40,099 nucleotides of DNA from a virus: the IMG/VR virus record IMGVR_UViG_3300031227_000142, positions 1 to 40,099 of that record, one strand, 5' to 3'. The notes under the pieces were generated by a model. The model did no database searches. It was not told the DNA's origin and saw only the letters and a list, made by a program, of their open reading frames with translations. The position numbers were made by a program, and so were the translations under genes. Shown in pieces: positions 8,073-14,640 of this stretch. The number at the start of each line of letters is the position of its first letter. Position 1 is the stretch's first letter.

Positions 8073-8361
8073 AGTAGTACCAAGATGATCGATAGCTTGA
8101 TCTATAAGGGGTGTACCAACTTGAAGAATAGCTCTTAGTTGGGTAATAGTATGATCTATTATATCCATAGCCATTTGAGTAGCTAGGACTCTTATAAGAG
8201 TAATTATCATAAGTGTAGGCGTTTGGCATAGACTTATAATGACCACTGACATAAGTTCCATTAGATCGGTAATATCCATTAACATAATATGCTAATGCTT
8301 TTGCACTTGAACTGGCAATCAATGCTAGAAAAAGAGCAAATCCTAATATAATTTTTTTCAT
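8071..8361 (-). CDS. secreted Tyr/Ser-rich small protein
   Basis: A 96-residue protein with a clear Sec signal peptide (basic KK, hydrophobic IILGFALFLALIASS, then an Ala-X-Ala-type site, residues about 1-25). The mature part is rich in Tyr, Ser and Asn, with YVNGYYRSNGTYVSGHYKS and a DNYSYK motif. This GYYRSNGTYVxxHxxS...DNYS pattern recurs in small exported bacterial proteins of unknown role. The Shine-Dalgarno is AAAGGAAAAC. It sits just downstream of the tRNA-like gene. A surface or envelope function, such as host modification, is plausible but unproven; it may be a host-derived morph. Confidence 0.75.
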   Translation of the reverse strand: MKKIILGFALFLALIASSSAKALAYYVNGYYRSNGTYVSGHYKSMPNAYTYDNYSYKSPSYSNGYGYNRSYYYPTKSYSSSWYTPYRSSYRSSWYY

Positions 8362-8373
8362 GTTTTCCTTTCC

Positions 8374-8391
8374 CTAACTAATAATAGTTAG
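8374..8391 (-). other. hairpin just 3' of the tRNA-like gene
   Basis: CTAACTA (8374-8380) and TAGTTAG (8385-8391) form a 7-bp stem with a 4-base loop. It lies two bases past the tRNA acceptor stem and before the Shine-Dalgarno of the secreted-protein gene. It has no T-run. A tRNA 3'-processing or mRNA-protecting role is possible. Confidence 0.4.
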
Positions 8392-8393
8392 AA

Positions 8394-8467
8394 GCAGGGG
8401 GCAAGGATTTTAACCTTGCACTCTAGTGATTTTTAGTCACCTGTGTTTAACCTTCCACCACCCCTGC
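8394..8467 (-). tRNA. tRNA-like gene, isotype uncertain (apparent anticodon AAA)
   Basis: Read on the minus strand, a cloverleaf folds. The acceptor stem is GCAGGGG/CCCCTGC (8461-8467 with 8394-8400). A 3-bp D stem GTG/CAC has a Gly-Gly loop and a conserved T8 and A14. A 5-bp anticodon stem GGTGA/TCACT has loop CTAAAAA, and the T arm is GCAAGG/CCTTGC. The geometry gives anticodon AAA (8432-8434). Oddities: no encoded CCA, T-loop TTAAAAT instead of TTCRANY, a 6-bp T stem, and a Leu-like D arm without a long variable arm. It could be a decayed or remodelled tRNA. A 7-bp hairpin follows at 8374-8391. Confidence 0.5.
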
Positions 8468-8492
8468 TTTTAGCTATCATATTAAATTGCTG

Positions 8493-8684
8493 TTACCATA
8501 TAATTTTCTGCCATTCATTATTATCTATTTTTACATTACAAATAAATGGGAATGTCATTTTAGTCTTAGCGTTATCGAATCTCTCATAAGATTTACAGGT
8601 TAAAAAGTAAGTGGTAAATAGAAATACCCAAGCAGAAACGATTGCCGTAGTGATTACTATTAGAATTGCTACTGATTTTTTCAT
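8493..8684 (-). CDS. single-pass membrane protein
   Basis: A 63-residue protein with one long N-terminal hydrophobic segment (VAILIVITTAIVSAWVFLFTTYFL, residues 5-28) and a short polar C-terminus with two Cys (C30, C49). The start overlaps the upstream gene stop as ATGA, so it is coupled to the zinc-finger gene 8681-9136. Function unknown. Confidence 0.62.
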   Translation of the reverse strand: MKKSVAILIVITTAIVSAWVFLFTTYFLTCKSYERFDNAKTKMTFPFICNVKIDNNEWQKIIW

Positions 8685-9136
8685 TTATATCCTAAAAATC
8701 CTATATTACCTTTGCGACCCTTCCAACCTGTTATTTCAGAAGCTCTTGGATCGCCTTTTTTATATCTTTTATCTGCCCCTGCCTCTAAGTTCTTGAAAGT
8801 ACCGTTTTCTAAAGCCTGGTCGCCCTTCATTTTCTTATACCAAGCAGGTATGACACCTTTTGATATAGGAAGATCAAATTCTACCTTATATTCTCTAGCT
8901 AAAGTCTTATGAGCCTGAACTGTATGACTTCCGATTTGAACATACCATTTTCCACAAATTAGACATTGAATTTTGCCAGGATCATATTCTCCTCGCTTAT
9001 TTCTAGCCCATTGTTTTTGATAATCTCTATTTTTTCTATTAGTAGCTTTATTTCTACACTTAGTAGAGCAATAAGTTCTAAATCTCTTGGGGAGATCTCC
9101 GCCACATTCTTTGCAGTTTGTTCTTATTTCTACCAT
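8681..9136 (-). CDS. Ros/MucR-like zinc-finger protein, leaderless
   Basis: A 151-residue protein with two metal-binding parts. The first is an N-terminal four-Cys ribbon (C8, C11, C23, C27) followed by a very basic stretch (RNKATNRKNRDYQKQWARNK). The second is a Ros/MucR-type C2H2 finger with C58, C61, H71 and H76 (CLICGKWYVQIGSHTVQAH). In Ros/MucR regulators this finger binds AT-rich DNA. The ATG coincides with the predicted transcription start (-10 TAGAAT at 9143-9148, -35 TTGACA at 9167-9172). There is no Shine-Dalgarno (GGTGGT separates -10 and ATG). A phage transcription regulator is likely; an HNH-like role is the alternative. Confidence 0.75.
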   Translation of the reverse strand: MVEIRTNCKECGGDLPKRFRTYCSTKCRNKATNRKNRDYQKQWARNKRGEYDPGKIQCLICGKWYVQIGSHTVQAHKTLAREYKVEFDLPISKGVIPAWYKKMKGDQALENGTFKNLEAGADKRYKKGDPRASEITGWKGRKGNIGFLGYK

Positions 9137-9142
9137 ACCACC

Positions 9143-9172
9143 ATTCTACCGCTTGTATATATAGTTTGTCAA
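9143..9172 (-). promoter_or_regulatory. leaderless early promoter of the zinc-finger gene
   Basis: On the minus strand -35 TTGACA (9167-9172), 18 bp, -10 TAGAAT (9143-9148). The start computed seven bases past the -10 box is 9136, the A of the ATG. The spacer ends in CAAGCGG, part of the shared early element. Confidence 0.75.
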
Positions 9173-9502
9173 TTACTTCTCTACTTTTGCTTCTTTTACT
9201 AGGTTAAGAAATTCATCTATATCTAATACAACTAAAATAGGTCGATAATTACCACTAATACAGAGAACCGGCGGTTTATTATTAGCCGGATGACTCCTAG
9301 CTTGATCCCACCACTCCCAAATTCTAACTTTTTCTTGGTTTTTACACTCTATTGAATAATATTGATTGTAGATATCTTCTTTGAAGTTCTGACCATTTCC
9401 AGATCCGGGAGTACGAACAGCATATCCTATTTTACTTCTCCACAATGTTGCGACTTTTTGCTCTAGTCTTTTTCCTTTTGCTTTTATTGAGGTTGGTTTC
9501 AT
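9173..9502 (-). CDS. PD-(D/E)XK nuclease, Holliday-junction-resolvase-like
   Basis: A 109-residue protein with the Hjc/PD-(D/E)XK layout: helix Glu in GKRLEQKVATLW (E14), then GSGNGQNFKEDI (D43), then SIECKNQE (E52-X-K54). A helical part with WDQARSHPA and a core strand LVVLDIDEFLNL follow. Such nucleases cut branched DNA during recombination or before packaging, which fits the ERF/YqaJ genes upstream. The Shine-Dalgarno AAGGAG is 7 bases before the ATG; the gene overlaps the previous one by about 70 bases. A generic restriction-like nuclease is the alternative. Confidence 0.75.
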   Translation of the reverse strand: MKPTSIKAKGKRLEQKVATLWRSKIGYAVRTPGSGNGQNFKEDIYNQYYSIECKNQEKVRIWEWWDQARSHPANNKPPVLCISGNYRPILVVLDIDEFLNLVKEAKVEK

Positions 9503-9713
9503 CGAGTTTCTCCTTCCTAACTCTATCTTTTTCTACTTCTTCTCTAAATCTCATGAGTCCATGATCCCATTCTTTAATAGACTTCTTGAAAGCAAAACTA
9601 GCCTTCTTCTTCATTTCAGGCGACCAATTTATCCATGCTTTTTTTAATTGACTATAGTTCTTCTCATGAATCTTAGATATTTTTCTTAATAGTTTGGCTG
9701 TTTTTTGGTTCAT
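9432..9713 (-). CDS. basic hypothetical protein
   Basis: A 93-residue, strongly basic helical protein (KLLRKISKIHEKNYSQLKKA; ending KSKRKKTRAKSRN). It could bind nucleic acid. It starts with an ATGA overlap on the winged-helix gene upstream and overlaps the nuclease gene by 71 bases, so the three form one translational unit. No family is recognised. Confidence 0.6.
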   Translation of the reverse strand: MNQKTAKLLRKISKIHEKNYSQLKKAWINWSPEMKKKASFAFKKSIKEWDHGLMRFREEVEKDRVRKEKLDETNLNKSKRKKTRAKSRNIVEK

Positions 9714-9964
9714 AGTCGCCTTAATTGGACATAGTAGCTCTTGTTAGAAATAATAACCGCTCTTCTGATATAGCCCTTCTTTAAGAGAGCTTTAATAGCG
9801 TTTATTGTGTTGTAATTTTTAACTCCCTGGTCTTCCATTTGATCTAAAATTTCTTTATGAGCTATTGGAGTTTTGTTTTCTCTAGCCCATTTGTCTATGA
9901 CCTTCATTACGCTTTCCTGTAGTTGTGTTATACCGAAAAGATCAACATATTTGGTTTTAGACAT
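9710..9964 (-). CDS. winged-helix regulator, leaderless
   Basis: An 84-residue protein: MSKTKYVDLFGITQLQESVM, then PIAHKEILDQMEDQ, then NYNTINAIKALLKKGYIRRA, and a beta wing (VIISNKSYYVQL), a compact winged helix. The chosen start is the ATG at 9962-9964, because the promoter boxes (-35 TTGACA 9995-10000, -10 TATATT 9971-9976) place the transcript start on that A. A longer in-frame TTG start at 10000 would lie inside the -35 box and is rejected. Likely an early regulator or replication-associated DNA-binding protein. Confidence 0.72.
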   Translation of the reverse strand: MSKTKYVDLFGITQLQESVMKVIDKWARENKTPIAHKEILDQMEDQGVKNYNTINAIKALLKKGYIRRAVIISNKSYYVQLRRL

Positions 9965-9970
9965 ACAATC

Positions 9971-10000
9971 AATATACAACCGATTGAAAGATGTTGTCAA
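9971..10000 (-). promoter_or_regulatory. leaderless early promoter of the winged-helix gene
   Basis: -35 TTGACA (9995-10000), 18 bp, -10 TATATT (9971-9976) on the minus strand. The predicted start is 9964, the A of ATG. The spacer ends CAATCGGTTG, a variant of the early element CAAGCGGTWG. Confidence 0.75.
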
Positions 10001-10006
10001 ACCTGT

Positions 10007-10465
10007 TTAGGTTCTCCATTCGATAGTATCTACCTTTGGAAAGTGTTCAGTATCAGGATTGCCGACTATTTCTGACATTGTTAATACGCTGTCGCTATAA
10101 CCGACCACTCTATTATTGAAGACCTCAACATATTTATGAGTTCCCATTTCGTTATTGAGAAAGTTGTACCCCTTGTGAGTAACCAACCAATATCCTGAGA
10201 GTCGTTCCCCGGCTTTTGTTTTACATTTAGCAACTAAGCCATGATATCTGAGCTTCTGAAAGTTGTTATATTCCGAGCTTGATAAACTTAGATCTTTGTC
10301 CGGGTGAACTTTATTTATTCCTGTAGATTTGATGTGACTAGCGACTTTATAAAGGGTTCTTATAATTCCCTTACTAAGGCTCTCTTTTCTAGGAGATATT
10401 GTTTGACCACATTCACTACAACATGGTTTTTTAGTAGAAAACTGAAATTCAGTCGTCATTACCAT
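10007..10465 (-). CDS. zinc-ribbon plus helix-turn-helix-like protein
   Basis: A 152-residue protein. The N-terminus has CCSECGQ (residues about 15-21), half of a zinc knuckle. A helical DNA-binding-like middle follows (IIRTLYKVASHI; LSLSSSEYNNFQKLRYHGLV), then a wing-like stretch (SGYWLVTHKGYNFLNN). This resembles winged-helix proteins with a Cys-pair preface. It overlaps the upstream gene by 17 bases. Two ATGs (10465 and 10459) are possible; AAGGTAA fits the second better. Function unknown, possibly regulatory. Confidence 0.6.
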   Translation of the reverse strand: MVMTTEFQFSTKKPCCSECGQTISPRKESLSKGIIRTLYKVASHIKSTGINKVHPDKDLSLSSSEYNNFQKLRYHGLVAKCKTKAGERLSGYWLVTHKGYNFLNNEMGTHKYVEVFNNRVVGYSDSVLTMSEIVGNPDTEHFPKVDTIEWRT

Positions 10466-10742
10466 TTACCTTATTGTGAAGGATATCTGAGAGAAGGTGT
10501 TTCATTCCTTCCATGTCTGCCTTCATAGTGACTACATCTTGTACCTCACCAGTGATAGATTTTTCAATAATACTTCTAAGCCATCCAATTTGCTCTGTAA
10601 AAGCGAACTGCTTTAGCTCCATGATTTCCAACTTAGCTTTGAGTTTGATAATCTCAATGTCTTGGTCGTGGATTTCATCGACATTTTCTTGTCCTGAATT
10701 TTTAATCTCTTCGTACATTTTTTTGTATGATGGTTTCTTCAT
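10449..10742 (-). CDS. coiled-coil hypothetical protein
   Basis: A 97-residue acidic, helical protein with long heptad-like stretches (VDEIHDQDIEIIKLKAKLEI; LRSIIEKSITGEVQDVVTMK). It is likely a coiled coil. It lies in the run of small genes downstream of the SPFH gene. No family is recognised. Confidence 0.58.
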   Translation of the reverse strand: MKKPSYKKMYEEIKNSGQENVDEIHDQDIEIIKLKAKLEIMELKQFAFTEQIGWLRSIIEKSITGEVQDVVTMKADMEGMKHLLSDILHNKVNGNDD

Positions 10743-10744
10743 AA

Positions 10745-10927
10745 TTAGTTTCCTTGATAATATTTAATACATCTTGCAGGGATATCTTTCATAGCCCAAT
10801 TTTTATAATAACTACATTTTGTTGGATTTTCCTTTCTTTCTTTTTTTAATGAGGAATATCTAAATGCTAGGAAGATCACCATTAACATAGCTATTGTTGG
10901 GAGTATGTAGGGGGCAATCTTCTTCAT
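10745..10927 (-). CDS. single-pass membrane protein next to SPFH
   Basis: A 60-residue protein with one N-terminal TM segment (YILPTIAMLMVIFLAFRYSS, residues 7-26) followed by a basic stretch and two Cys (CSYYKNWAMKDIPARC). It begins two bases after the SPFH gene stop, so it is almost surely cotranslated. It may be an SPFH membrane partner; that is inference from position only. Confidence 0.58.
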   Translation of the reverse strand: MKKIAPYILPTIAMLMVIFLAFRYSSLKKERKENPTKCSYYKNWAMKDIPARCIKYYQGN

Positions 10928-10929
10928 AA

Positions 10930-11874
10930 TTATTTACCTATATTCATTAGTAAGTCTGAGTCGCCTGAGATTACCGTTGGCAAAACACCGTTCCACTTCT
11001 CGTAGAACTTGTTCTGTAGCACTTGGTCAGAGAGAGTTTCTCTTAGAAGTCTTTGAGTTTCAGCTTCGGCTTCTGCTTGAGTGATTTTTCTCTCCTTCTC
11101 AAACTTAGCTGACTCAGCTTTGTTCTTCTCAGTTTCAACCCTAACAGCTTCGATTTGTTTATCTTCAATAGCGTTCACATATTCTTCTGAGAAACTAATT
11201 TCTCTTATGCCGACACTATCAAGAATAATTCCATTCTCTGCAAAAGTTGGTAAGATTTTATCAAATACTTGTTGCTGAAAATCTTGGACTCTGCCTGTAT
11301 ATAGATCGTCTGCTGTATATTCTCTAGCGATAGTTCTTACCCAAACTCTACTTTCGGTTTTGATAATCTTATCTACTAAGGAATCTTCAGATCCTAAGTT
11401 TTGAGTAATATCATCAGCCATAGTTGGATCTACTGAGAACCTTATGGTGTAGAAAATCTTTACTTGCTGACCGTCACTAGTATTAGTATCTACTGGATAA
11501 TCTTTATAATCTGCCTCTGTATTATCTTGAGATTGTTCTGTTGAAGTTTCGTAAGTTACTTTTTTAGTAGAATATTCAGTTGTTCCATCCATAAATGGAG
11601 CTTTCAAGTGAAATCCTGGTTCTAAAATTCTGCCAGTTACTCTGCCAAACCTAGTAACAACTTTAACTTCACCGGCTTTAACAGTGGTAAATGAAGACAT
11701 TAAAGTAGTAAATATAAATAAATAAACTAATCCTGTTAATAGTGTCTTTCCTATTTTTAATTCATAGTCACCATATTTATCCTTTTTATAAAAAAAAGTA
11801 TCTTCGGTTTTAGGCTTTTTTGATTGAAGCCTAGCGTTCTGCATTTTTTGTTCATCTTGATATGACATCGACAT
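10930..11874 (-). CDS. SPFH / band-7 (prohibitin-stomatin-like) membrane protein
   Basis: A 314-residue protein. A cytoplasmic N-terminus precedes one TM segment (TLLTGLVYLFIFTTLMSS, about 44-61). The band-7 domain follows (AGEVKVVTRFGRVTGRILEP, then GFHLKAPF), with IREISFSEEYVNAIEDKQ and a long Ala/Glu-rich coiled coil (about 232-275; KKN/AEAEAET segments). SPFH proteins form large cage-like oligomers on membranes. In phages the role is unsettled: superinfection exclusion, membrane protection or lysis timing are options. Length and domain order are normal. Its neighbours are small membrane or coiled-coil proteins, suggesting one assembly. Confidence 0.88.
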   Translation of the reverse strand: MSMSYQDEQKMQNARLQSKKPKTEDTFFYKKDKYGDYELKIGKTLLTGLVYLFIFTTLMSSFTTVKAGEVKVVTRFGRVTGRILEPGFHLKAPFMDGTTEYSTKKVTYETSTEQSQDNTEADYKDYPVDTNTSDGQQVKIFYTIRFSVDPTMADDITQNLGSEDSLVDKIIKTESRVWVRTIAREYTADDLYTGRVQDFQQQVFDKILPTFAENGIILDSVGIREISFSEEYVNAIEDKQIEAVRVETEKNKAESAKFEKERKITQAEAEAETQRLLRETLSDQVLQNKFYEKWNGVLPTVISGDSDLLMNIGK

Positions 11875-11894
11875 ATTATCTTTCTTTATAGTTA

Positions 11895-12245
11895 TTATTT
11901 TTGATATCTACTTTCCATTCGTTCTGCCATTTTAATTTTAATCGTGTACTTCATGGCGTTGATAAGCTCTTTAGTTACCTCTAAATGACCTTCCATCCTG
12001 AGCTTATTCTCGTATTCCTGACTTGCTTTAGCTTTTGCTCTAGCTTCAGTTACTTTTTCAACCTCTTGGGTTTTCTTCTCAAAATACCGGTTATATTCCA
12101 TCTCAGCATCGATCCAAAGTTCGGTGATGCTTCCAAGAAGTGATGCTAACTTATTAAGTAGATTACTTGCTGTTTCGGCATCATTACAGTTGTATGAGGC
12201 TTTTCTGATGGTTTCTAATACATCCGGTACTGTGAGTTCTGACAT
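11895..12245 (-). CDS. coiled-coil hypothetical protein, SPFH cluster
   Basis: A 116-residue helical protein (TIRKASYNCNDAETASNLLN; EYNRYFEKKTQEVEKVTEAR) with no TM segment. Its ATG overlaps the upstream stop (TAATG). It sits directly upstream of the SPFH gene and downstream of a two-TM coiled-coil gene. It could be a soluble partner of the SPFH assembly. No family is recognised. Confidence 0.6.
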   Translation of the reverse strand: MSELTVPDVLETIRKASYNCNDAETASNLLNKLASLLGSITELWIDAEMEYNRYFEKKTQEVEKVTEARAKAKASQEYENKLRMEGHLEVTKELINAMKYTIKIKMAERMESRYQK

Positions 12246-12511
12246 TATTTTTTAGCCTTCTTAGGTTTTCTGTTTTCTTCTTCTTTTTTCATCCTAGCTA
12301 TTTCTACATCTAAAACCTTATCTAGTTCTGAGATGTGTTTTTCCATCATTTTAAGCTCTTTTCTTGAGTGATTAAGCTCTATAAGAGTTACAATGACAGC
12401 TCCAAATAACCACATAGCACTATTGATGGTTGTTATTCTATTGTCTGAGAATAATCCCGCTATAGCCCATGCTTGAGATGTTGCGATAAACACCCAAAAT
12501 GAATTTTTCAT
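12245..12511 (-). CDS. two-TM protein with coiled-coil tail, SPFH cluster
   Basis: An 88-residue protein starting MKNSFWVFIATSQAWAIAGL. It has two hydrophobic segments (about 4-20 and 31-47; INSAMWLFGAVIVTLIEL) and a charged helical tail (LKMMEKHISELDKVLDVEIA) ending in Lys/Pro. I take the ATG at 12509-12511, one base past the exonuclease stop; a longer frame start inside the exonuclease gene is unlikely. Membrane protein of unknown role. Confidence 0.62.
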   Translation of the reverse strand: MKNSFWVFIATSQAWAIAGLFSDNRITTINSAMWLFGAVIVTLIELNHSRKELKMMEKHISELDKVLDVEIARMKKEEENRKPKKAKK

Positions 12512-12512
12512 A

Positions 12513-13106
12513 TTATTGTACTTTCTTGAGGATTTCCTCAATTTGTTTAATACCTGCTTCGAGTCCTGCTTTGATCTTAGCAATTTTTTCTTCATCTCTC
12601 TCTACTCTAAAAACTTCGATTTTATCTAAACTATCATTAAAGACTACGAAGTCTACCCATTTGCGATCAGCCACCAACATTTGATGTTGCATCTGCCACA
12701 TATATTTAGTTTCAGGTTTTTTAGTTATTAAAAAGCGGATAAAGTTGGCATCAGTAGGACACTTGATTTCAACCATCCCATGCTCCCCGACTAACCCATC
12801 GGGGCTAACACCAACTCTATCGCTTTCTTCAATGTACCCTACTTGAGTTACGACATTCCCGGACTTGATTTCGTAAGCAGATCGAGCGGTATTTTCCAAC
12901 TCGTTGCCACGCTCCATGTCTGGATTTACATAATTAGTTTTGGGTCTACCTGTAATGATCTCACCGACTTTTTCATAGCATTTGGTTTCTAAACCTTTAC
13001 CTGCTGTAGCTACTGCCTGAGCATCTGTTCCGCCAAACTTTCCTATTCTGGTTGCTAACCATTTTTCAGATCCTTGAGGCAATTCTTCGTTTGTATAGAT
13101 TTTCAT
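12513..13106 (-). CDS. YqaJ-type phage recombination exonuclease
   Basis: A 197-residue member of the YqaJ/lambda-exonuclease PD-(D/E)XK family, which resects double-stranded ends. It shows the N-terminal substrate motif (GSEKWLATRIGKFGGTDA), a helix Glu (GNELENTARSAYE, about 70), the active Asp in GVSPDGLVG (about 102) and VEIKCP (Glu-X-Lys, about 112-114). A further helical motif YMWQMQHQMLV is typical. It lies immediately downstream of the ERF annealing gene, the usual exonuclease/annealase pair for homologous recombination and concatemer or end repair. Confidence 0.93.
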   Translation of the reverse strand: MKIYTNEELPQGSEKWLATRIGKFGGTDAQAVATAGKGLETKCYEKVGEIITGRPKTNYVNPDMERGNELENTARSAYEIKSGNVVTQVGYIEESDRVGVSPDGLVGEHGMVEIKCPTDANFIRFLITKKPETKYMWQMQHQMLVADRKWVDFVVFNDSLDKIEVFRVERDEEKIAKIKAGLEAGIKQIEEILKKVQ

Positions 13107-13697
13107 TTAAGCCTCACTTTCGTTTTGAGCGAACTTAATTTTTACTTCATCATATATAGGAGTAATTAAACTCTGTTTATATTTCTTAGTAAGAGTGTTA
13201 CAAACTGCCGAGAGTTCTTTTTGATTCTTACAAGCCCTGATAGTTTCTTCATCTTTAGCTTCAACAGCATCTTTCATATCGATGGCGAGTTTATCTACCG
13301 CATCAGACTCAACAATTTCGAAAGCACTCATTAACATATATCTACGCATATAGGTGATTTTAGCTCCCAATTCTTTAATTGGAGTTCCCTTTGGAAGTGT
13401 TGCTGTTGCTGTAGGACAAGTGAAGATAATCATATTAGTTAATTCGTTATCAACTTCTATATCTACAACTCTAAGGACTGCTGTTTCAACTAAATGAATA
13501 ATTCCTTCATCTAAAGAATTGTTTTTAGCTTCAATAGTAAACTGAGTCATAAACCCATGCTTCTTTGCCAGGGCATTTATAGCCGGAAGAAAGTCACCGA
13601 GTTCATAATATTTGATTGATTGATTACTACCAGATTTCTTGAGTTTCATCTCTTGGAGATCTACTCTAGCTTCTGTTACTTTTTGGTAAATTGTCAT
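13107..13697 (-). CDS. ERF-family single-strand annealing protein
   Basis: A 196-residue ERF recombinase. The typical start (MTIYQKVTEARVDLQEMKLK) is followed by YYELGDFLPAINALAKKHGF, then a beta-rich region, and GTPIKELGAKITYMRRYMLM, the conserved ERF signature before an acidic C-terminus. It anneals complementary strands after exonuclease resection and lies directly upstream of YqaJ (stop and start nearly touching). P22 Erf-type proteins circularise phage DNA with terminal repeats, which fits a circularly permuted genome. Well supported. Confidence 0.9.
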   Translation of the reverse strand: MTIYQKVTEARVDLQEMKLKKSGSNQSIKYYELGDFLPAINALAKKHGFMTQFTIEAKNNSLDEGIIHLVETAVLRVVDIEVDNELTNMIIFTCPTATATLPKGTPIKELGAKITYMRRYMLMSAFEIVESDAVDKLAIDMKDAVEAKDEETIRACKNQKELSAVCNTLTKKYKQSLITPIYDEVKIKFAQNESEA

Positions 13698-13960
13698 TAT
13701 TCTATCTCCTGATTATCGTCTTCTAAACCAGTTGGTTCATCATTGAAGGCGTTGATACCGTAATTATAATTCTTAGCAAACTCTATAGCGTGAATGAGCT
13801 TATCTGCTTGTTCAAGAGTTTCTCCAAAAATAATCTGTTGATCTTCATCAAAAACGGTGATATCTGAAATAGATCCATCATCTTTGAAGTCGATATCGAC
13901 CATATAATTATCGACAACGAGCGATGCCGATCTGAGGGGGGTTGGGTTAGTTTGTTTCAT
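13697..13960 (-). CDS. hypothetical acidic protein, leaderless start
   Basis: An 87-residue protein with a predicted beta N-terminal half (SASLVVDNYMVDIDFKDDGS, then ISDITVFDEDQQIIFG) and an acidic tail (DEPTGLEDDNQEIE). It could be an early DNA-mimic or a small regulatory protein; no family is recognised. The ATG A coincides with the predicted transcript start of a strong promoter. It precedes ERF with a one-base stop-start overlap (TAATG), so it heads the recombination operon. Confidence 0.65.
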   Translation of the reverse strand: MKQTNPTPLRSASLVVDNYMVDIDFKDDGSISDITVFDEDQQIIFGETLEQADKLIHAIEFAKNYNYGINAFNDEPTGLEDDNQEIE

Positions 13961-13966
13961 ACTGTA

Positions 13967-13996
13967 AGTATACTACCGCTTGTATGATTGTGTCAA
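13967..13996 (-). promoter_or_regulatory. leaderless early promoter of the recombination operon
   Basis: -35 TTGACA (13991-13996), 18 bp, -10 TATACT (13967-13972) on the minus strand. The computed start is 13960, the A of ATG. The spacer ends in CAAGCGGTAG, the full early element. Confidence 0.8.
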
Positions 13997-14003
13997 TAGA
14001 TCT

Positions 14004-14186
14004 TTATAGATCAGTTTCGTTTTTGTCTGGATTTTGGTCGGTTTTACTCTCTTTTTCGGCTTTCTCTGCTCTTACCTTAGCCCATCTCTTATTAACCATA
14101 TCTCTAAAATGATTTCTACCGTATTTCTTTAAGGTTTTCTTACCGCCCATTGATCCTAGTTGTTTTGCTATGTCAGATTTGTTCAT
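14004..14186 (-). CDS. small basic protein, Gly-Gly-Lys-Lys type, leaderless
   Basis: A 60-residue protein (MNKSDIAKQLGSMGGKKTLK and a Lys/Glu-rich tail ending DQNPDKNETDL). The GGKKTLKKYGRNHF segment resembles small Gly-Gly-Lys proteins that recur in metagenomic bacterial and phage genomes with unknown function. The start is the ATG at 14184-14186, since the -10 box (14193-14198) puts the transcript start on it; a TTG at 14201 overlaps the promoter and is rejected. It is the first gene after the RNA-rich gap. Confidence 0.65.
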   Translation of the reverse strand: MNKSDIAKQLGSMGGKKTLKKYGRNHFRDMVNKRWAKVRAEKAEKESKTDQNPDKNETDL

Positions 14187-14192
14187 TATTTC

Positions 14193-14223
14193 ATTATACA
14201 ACCGCTTGGGTACTTCAAGTCAA
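14193..14223 (-). promoter_or_regulatory. leaderless early promoter with 19-bp spacer
   Basis: -35 TTGACT (14218-14223), 19 bp, consensus -10 TATAAT (14193-14198) on the minus strand. The start is 14186, the A of ATG. The spacer carries CAAGCGGTTG next to the -10 box and TGAAGTA next to the -35, so it combines marks of both promoter classes. Confidence 0.78.
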
Positions 14224-14564
14224 TAGTAATTAGTTAAATATAGTAACGAAGTTTATTCCTGAGATTAGATCGTTCGAAGAAAAAGTTTGTTGCCCCCTAC
14301 CCCCTACTTGAGGTAATATCATGATAAACGATTGCTTCAGTCCTTTTCAGGAGAGCGACTCCCACCTACCGTTTGAAGGGTCTTTGTCGCTATTAACAGC
14401 TCTATTCCGGCGATTGAGTCGTCCTTGAATGAGTCGGGAAGTAACTATTAGAGTCGTTCTTCCACTTATGTTGCCCACGACTTTAGCTTATTAGCTAAGT
14501 ACTCGATCCAATTAGTCGTTTGCCTGCCCGACAACAATCCAATCAGATCGAATACTCAACCAAT
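14202..14564. other. gene-free region with iteron-like AGTCG repeats and G-rich track
   Basis: No credible gene. GAGTCG/AGTCGT occurs at 14416, 14431, 14451 and 14514, with inverse copies (CGACT) at 14356 and 14477 and more at 14571-14585 in the terminator. There is a hairpin TTAGCT/AGCTAA (14483-14498), a 10-base palindrome TATCATGATA (14317-14326) and, on the minus strand, GTAGGGGGTAGGGGGC (14292-14307). Together these suggest an origin of replication or a protein-binding array; the function is inferred only from repeat structure. Confidence 0.4.
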
Positions 14565-14589
14565 AAAAAAACGACCTCTCAGTCGCTTT
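14565..14589 (-). terminator. rho-independent terminator
   Basis: On the minus strand the arm AAAGCGAC pairs with GTCGTTTT (core 4 bp CGAC/GTCG plus a G-T and A-T pairs), with loop TGAGAG, followed by a run of T (14565-14571). It ends the third unit of the intergenic RNA region. Confidence 0.55.
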
Positions 14590-14622
14590 GTTCAATAGTG
14601 CTTGTAATCTTACTTGTAACAT

Positions 14623-14640
14623 AAAAAAACTACTTGGTAG
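14623..14640 (-). terminator. terminator of the pseudoknot RNA
   Basis: Minus strand CTAC, loop CAA, GTAG, then seven T (14623-14629). The upstream CTAC arm (14637-14640) is also the end of stem 2 of the RNA, so the two folds exclude each other. Confidence 0.6.

Noticed and set aside
9965-10000. Upstream TTG start for the winged-helix gene
   Set aside because: It lies within the -35 box of the promoter and so would not be in the mRNA.
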